Made by a program: the position numbers and the translations under genes
Shown here: piece by piece, positions 6,140 to 7,592 of the stretch
Layout: every line of letters starts with the position of its first letter
Position numbering within the stretch: the stretch's first letter is position 1
Notes under the pieces: generated by a model
Seen by the model: only the letters and a program-made list of their open reading frames with translations
Databases searched by the model: none
What the model was told of the DNA's origin: nothing
Source: Bacteroidota bacterium
Lineage (GTDB): Bacteria > Bacteroidota > Bacteroidia > Bacteroidales > Cfx3-03
Length of the DNA stretch: 7,592 nucleotides
Direction of reading: 5' to 3'
NCBI GenBank assembly: GCA_030706265.1
Contig: JAUZOX010000117.1
Location: 1-7,592 of the forward strand

Positions 6140-6535
6140 TTACCGGGGGTTTTGTCTTAACCCATAGATTTTTGAGCTCCAGGGAGAATAAGTACGCGAT
6201 ACCTTTTTAATGGTCAACACCGTATTCTCGTTATCGTGCAATTCATGCTGATAAAGATACAGTGCCATCACGATGGCAGCATTCACTTCACCCGGAATGG
6301 CTTCCGGCGAAACTGATGCCACCTTCTCTTTCCCTTTCCGCCTGATGATTTGCTGACGGATGTCAATCGAATAAAGGACGGTCAAGAGCCGGTAAATAAA
6401 GTACAGTGCGACTAAGACCAAAAACACAATGATCATGGAAGTGATGGCCACACCCGGCCCGGACGATTCATTCTGGCCGCCACCTGTTATCAGGATTGAC
6501 ATCAAAGGGATAAAACTGAATTTTCGTGTCATCAT
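6140..6535 (-). CDS. mmdD: OadG-type small membrane subunit of the decarboxylase
   Basis: The 131-residue protein fits the OadG/MmdD family: one transmembrane helix (about residues 31-56, ending in basic residues) and a cytoplasmic C-terminal domain. The first 18 residues are mildly hydrophobic and end in ILITGGGQ, so they may be a signal sequence or a second short anchor. The tail has the pattern EVNAAIVMALYLYQHEL (83-99) and YSPWSSKIYGLRQ (116-128), which I associate with Bacteroidota OadG-like proteins. The family role is assembling and stabilising the membrane complex. Placement between the carboxyltransferase and the biotin carrier supports the call as much as the sequence does, because these proteins are poorly conserved. 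Two adjacent ATGs (6533-6535, 6530-6532) could serve as start; an AAAGGAA upstream fits either. The gap to mmdA is 10 bp. Confidence 0.82.
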   Translation of the reverse strand: MMTRKFSFIPLMSILITGGGQNESSGPGVAITSMIIVFLVLVALYFIYRLLTVLYSIDIRQQIIRRKGKEKVASVSPEAIPGEVNAAIVMALYLYQHELHDNENTVLTIKKVSRTYSPWSSKIYGLRQNPR

Positions 6536-6545
6536 CTTGTTCCTT

Positions 6546-7592
6546 TTAAAGAGGCATGTTCGAATGTTTCTTGGGCGGATTGGTGTCCTTCTTGGTTGCC
6601 AACGCCTGTAGCCCCCGAATGATGCGGAACCGGGTATTCCTGGGTTCGATCACATCGTCGATAAAACCGTAGCGGGCCGCGTTATAAGGATTTGCGAACT
6701 TATCCTTATATTCCTCCTCAGATTGTTGAATAAAATCAGTCCGTTCTTTGTCGTCTGCAATTTCAGCAATCTTCTTATTGTACAGCACCTCGATAGCGCC
6801 TTTGGGTCCCATGACCGCAATTTCAGCAGTCGGCCAGGCATAGTTGAGATCCCCGCGCAAATGCTTGGAGCTCATCACGTCGTAGGCGCCGCCATAAGCC
6901 TTGCGCAAAATGATGGTGATCTTGGGAACGGTGGCTTCACCGTAAGCATAAAGCAACTTGGCCCCGTGAATGATGATGCCGCCATATTCCTGGGCTGTGC
7001 CAGGCAAGAATCCCGGTACATCAACCAGGGTAAGGATCGGAATGTTGAAGGCATCGCAAAAACGGACAAAACGGGCCGCTTTTCGCGAAGCATTGATATC
7101 CAGCACACCGGCAAGATAATTGGGCTGATTTGCTACGATCCCTACCGACATGCCGTTAAAATGGGCAAATCCGGTAATAATATTGGGTGCAAAATGGCGC
7201 TGGATCTCCAGGAACTCATTGTTGTCCGCAATAGCATGAATGACGTCCTTAACATCATACGGCTTGTTAGGATTCTCGGGAATGAAATAGTTGAGCGAAT
7301 CTTCCAGGCGATCGATCGGATCATCGCATGGCACCTGTGGTGGCTCTTCCAGGTTATTCTGCGGCAAATAGCTGACCAGTTTGCGAATCAGCAATATCCC
7401 TTCACGTTCATCATCGGCCACAAAATGGGTTACCCCCGATTTGGCACCATGGACCATCGCGCCTCCAAGCTCTTCATCGGTGACTACCTCACCGGTGACG
7501 GTCTTGACCACCTTGGGGCCGGTCACAAACATGTTGCTGGTTTTTTGGGTCATCACGATGAAGTCCGTCAGGGCCGGCGAATAAACCGCCCC
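6546..7592 (-). CDS. mmdA: methylmalonyl-CoA decarboxylase alpha subunit (carboxyltransferase), N-terminus cut
   Basis: This is a biotin-dependent acyl-CoA carboxyltransferase. The frame is open to the right edge and encodes 348 residues; family members have about 515, so roughly 170 N-terminal residues lie outside. The GTG at 7554-7556 is internal: the codons before it give GAVYSPALTDFIV, a conserved family segment. Other motifs are EELGGA (visible residues 41-45), DVPGFLPGTAQEYGG (191-205), RKAYGGAYDVMSSKH (231-244) and the C-terminal PPKKHSNMPL typical of MmdA/PccB. The Asp after GGAY matches Asp422 of Streptomyces PccB, which favours propionyl/methylmalonyl-CoA over acetyl-CoA. The downstream mmdD, mmdC and mmdB genes make a Na+-pumping decarboxylase more likely than a propionyl-CoA carboxylase. 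In the cell it would take the carboxyl from methylmalonyl-CoA, leaving propionyl-CoA, and pass it to biotin on MmdC. Confidence 0.93.
   Translation of the reverse strand, partial: GAVYSPALTDFIVMTQKTSNMFVTGPKVVKTVTGEVVTDEELGGAMVHGAKSGVTHFVADDEREGILLIRKLVSYLPQNNLEEPPQVPCDDPIDRLEDSLNYFIPENPNKPYDVKDVIHAIADNNEFLEIQRHFAPNIITGFAHFNGMSVGIVANQPNYLAGVLDINASRKAARFVRFCDAFNIPILTLVDVPGFLPGTAQEYGGIIIHGAKLLYAYGEATVPKITIILRKAYGGAYDVMSSKHLRGDLNYAWPTAEIAVMGPKGAIEVLYNKKIAEIADDKERTDFIQQSEEEYKDKFANPYNAARYGFIDDVIEPRNTRFRIIRGLQALATKKDTNPPKKHSNMPL

Noticed and set aside
6083..6142. The mmdD frame continues 18 codons past its stop to a second TAA, suggesting read-through or a recent nonsense change
   Set aside because: Eighteen open codons are expected by chance about four times in ten, and mmdD already ends in a normal family-like C-terminus.
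6134..6154. CAAAA...TTTTG pairing at the end of mmdD as a terminator
   Set aside because: The stem is a short A-T pairing that overlaps the mmdD stop codon, without a GC core, and lies inside a co-directional operon.
7554..7556. GTG as the start of a 336-residue carboxyltransferase
   Set aside because: The codons upstream, to the window edge, encode a conserved family segment (YSPALTDF), so this is an internal codon of a longer gene.

Overview
The window looks like chromosomal DNA from a member of the Bacteroidota. Supporting signs are an exact Bacteroidota-type promoter (TTG, 19 bp, TATCTTTG), AT-rich intergenic DNA, few strong Shine-Dalgarno sites, two small lipoproteins of types common in that phylum, and a sodium-pump decarboxylase cluster ordered as in propionate-forming bacteria. 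A Bacteroidales-like anaerobe or facultative anaerobe would fit, but that is inference from gene content. There are no RNA genes, insertion sequences, CRISPR arrays or phage genes. The window is almost fully coding.

Left part (1-3085): a DUF4403-type lipoprotein gene runs off the left edge on the minus strand. It is divergent from a small four-helix membrane protein of unknown function on the plus strand. The membrane protein gene meets, tail to tail with an 11-nt overlap, a minus-strand gene for a fused DnaQ-type exonuclease and UvrC-like GIY-YIG nuclease. The fusion also carries a four-cysteine cluster matching the iron-sulfur site of UvrC.

Middle (3086-4456): a short NlpE-like lipoprotein (plus) faces a uridine kinase gene, udk (minus). 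The 93-bp gap upstream of udk is the best regulatory region here. It holds a promoter, a GC-rich stem-loop overlapping the predicted transcription start, and a second inverted repeat whose loop contains the -33 TTG.

Right part (4457-7592): four minus-strand genes in the order mmdA, mmdD, mmdC, mmdB form a biotin-dependent, Na+-translocating decarboxylase, most likely methylmalonyl-CoA decarboxylase. MmdA moves the carboxyl group from the acyl-CoA to biotin on MmdC. MmdB decarboxylates carboxybiotin and exports Na+. MmdD anchors and organises the complex. The mmdA gene is cut by the right edge and lacks its N-terminal third. Its reading frame is open to the edge, so no start codon lies in the window.

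No wholly new system was found. The points most worth checking are the nuclease fusion with its predicted Fe-S site, two substitutions at positions known to matter in homologues (uridine kinase base-recognition His to Cys; Na+-pump Ser to Ala), and the compact mmdB-udk junction.
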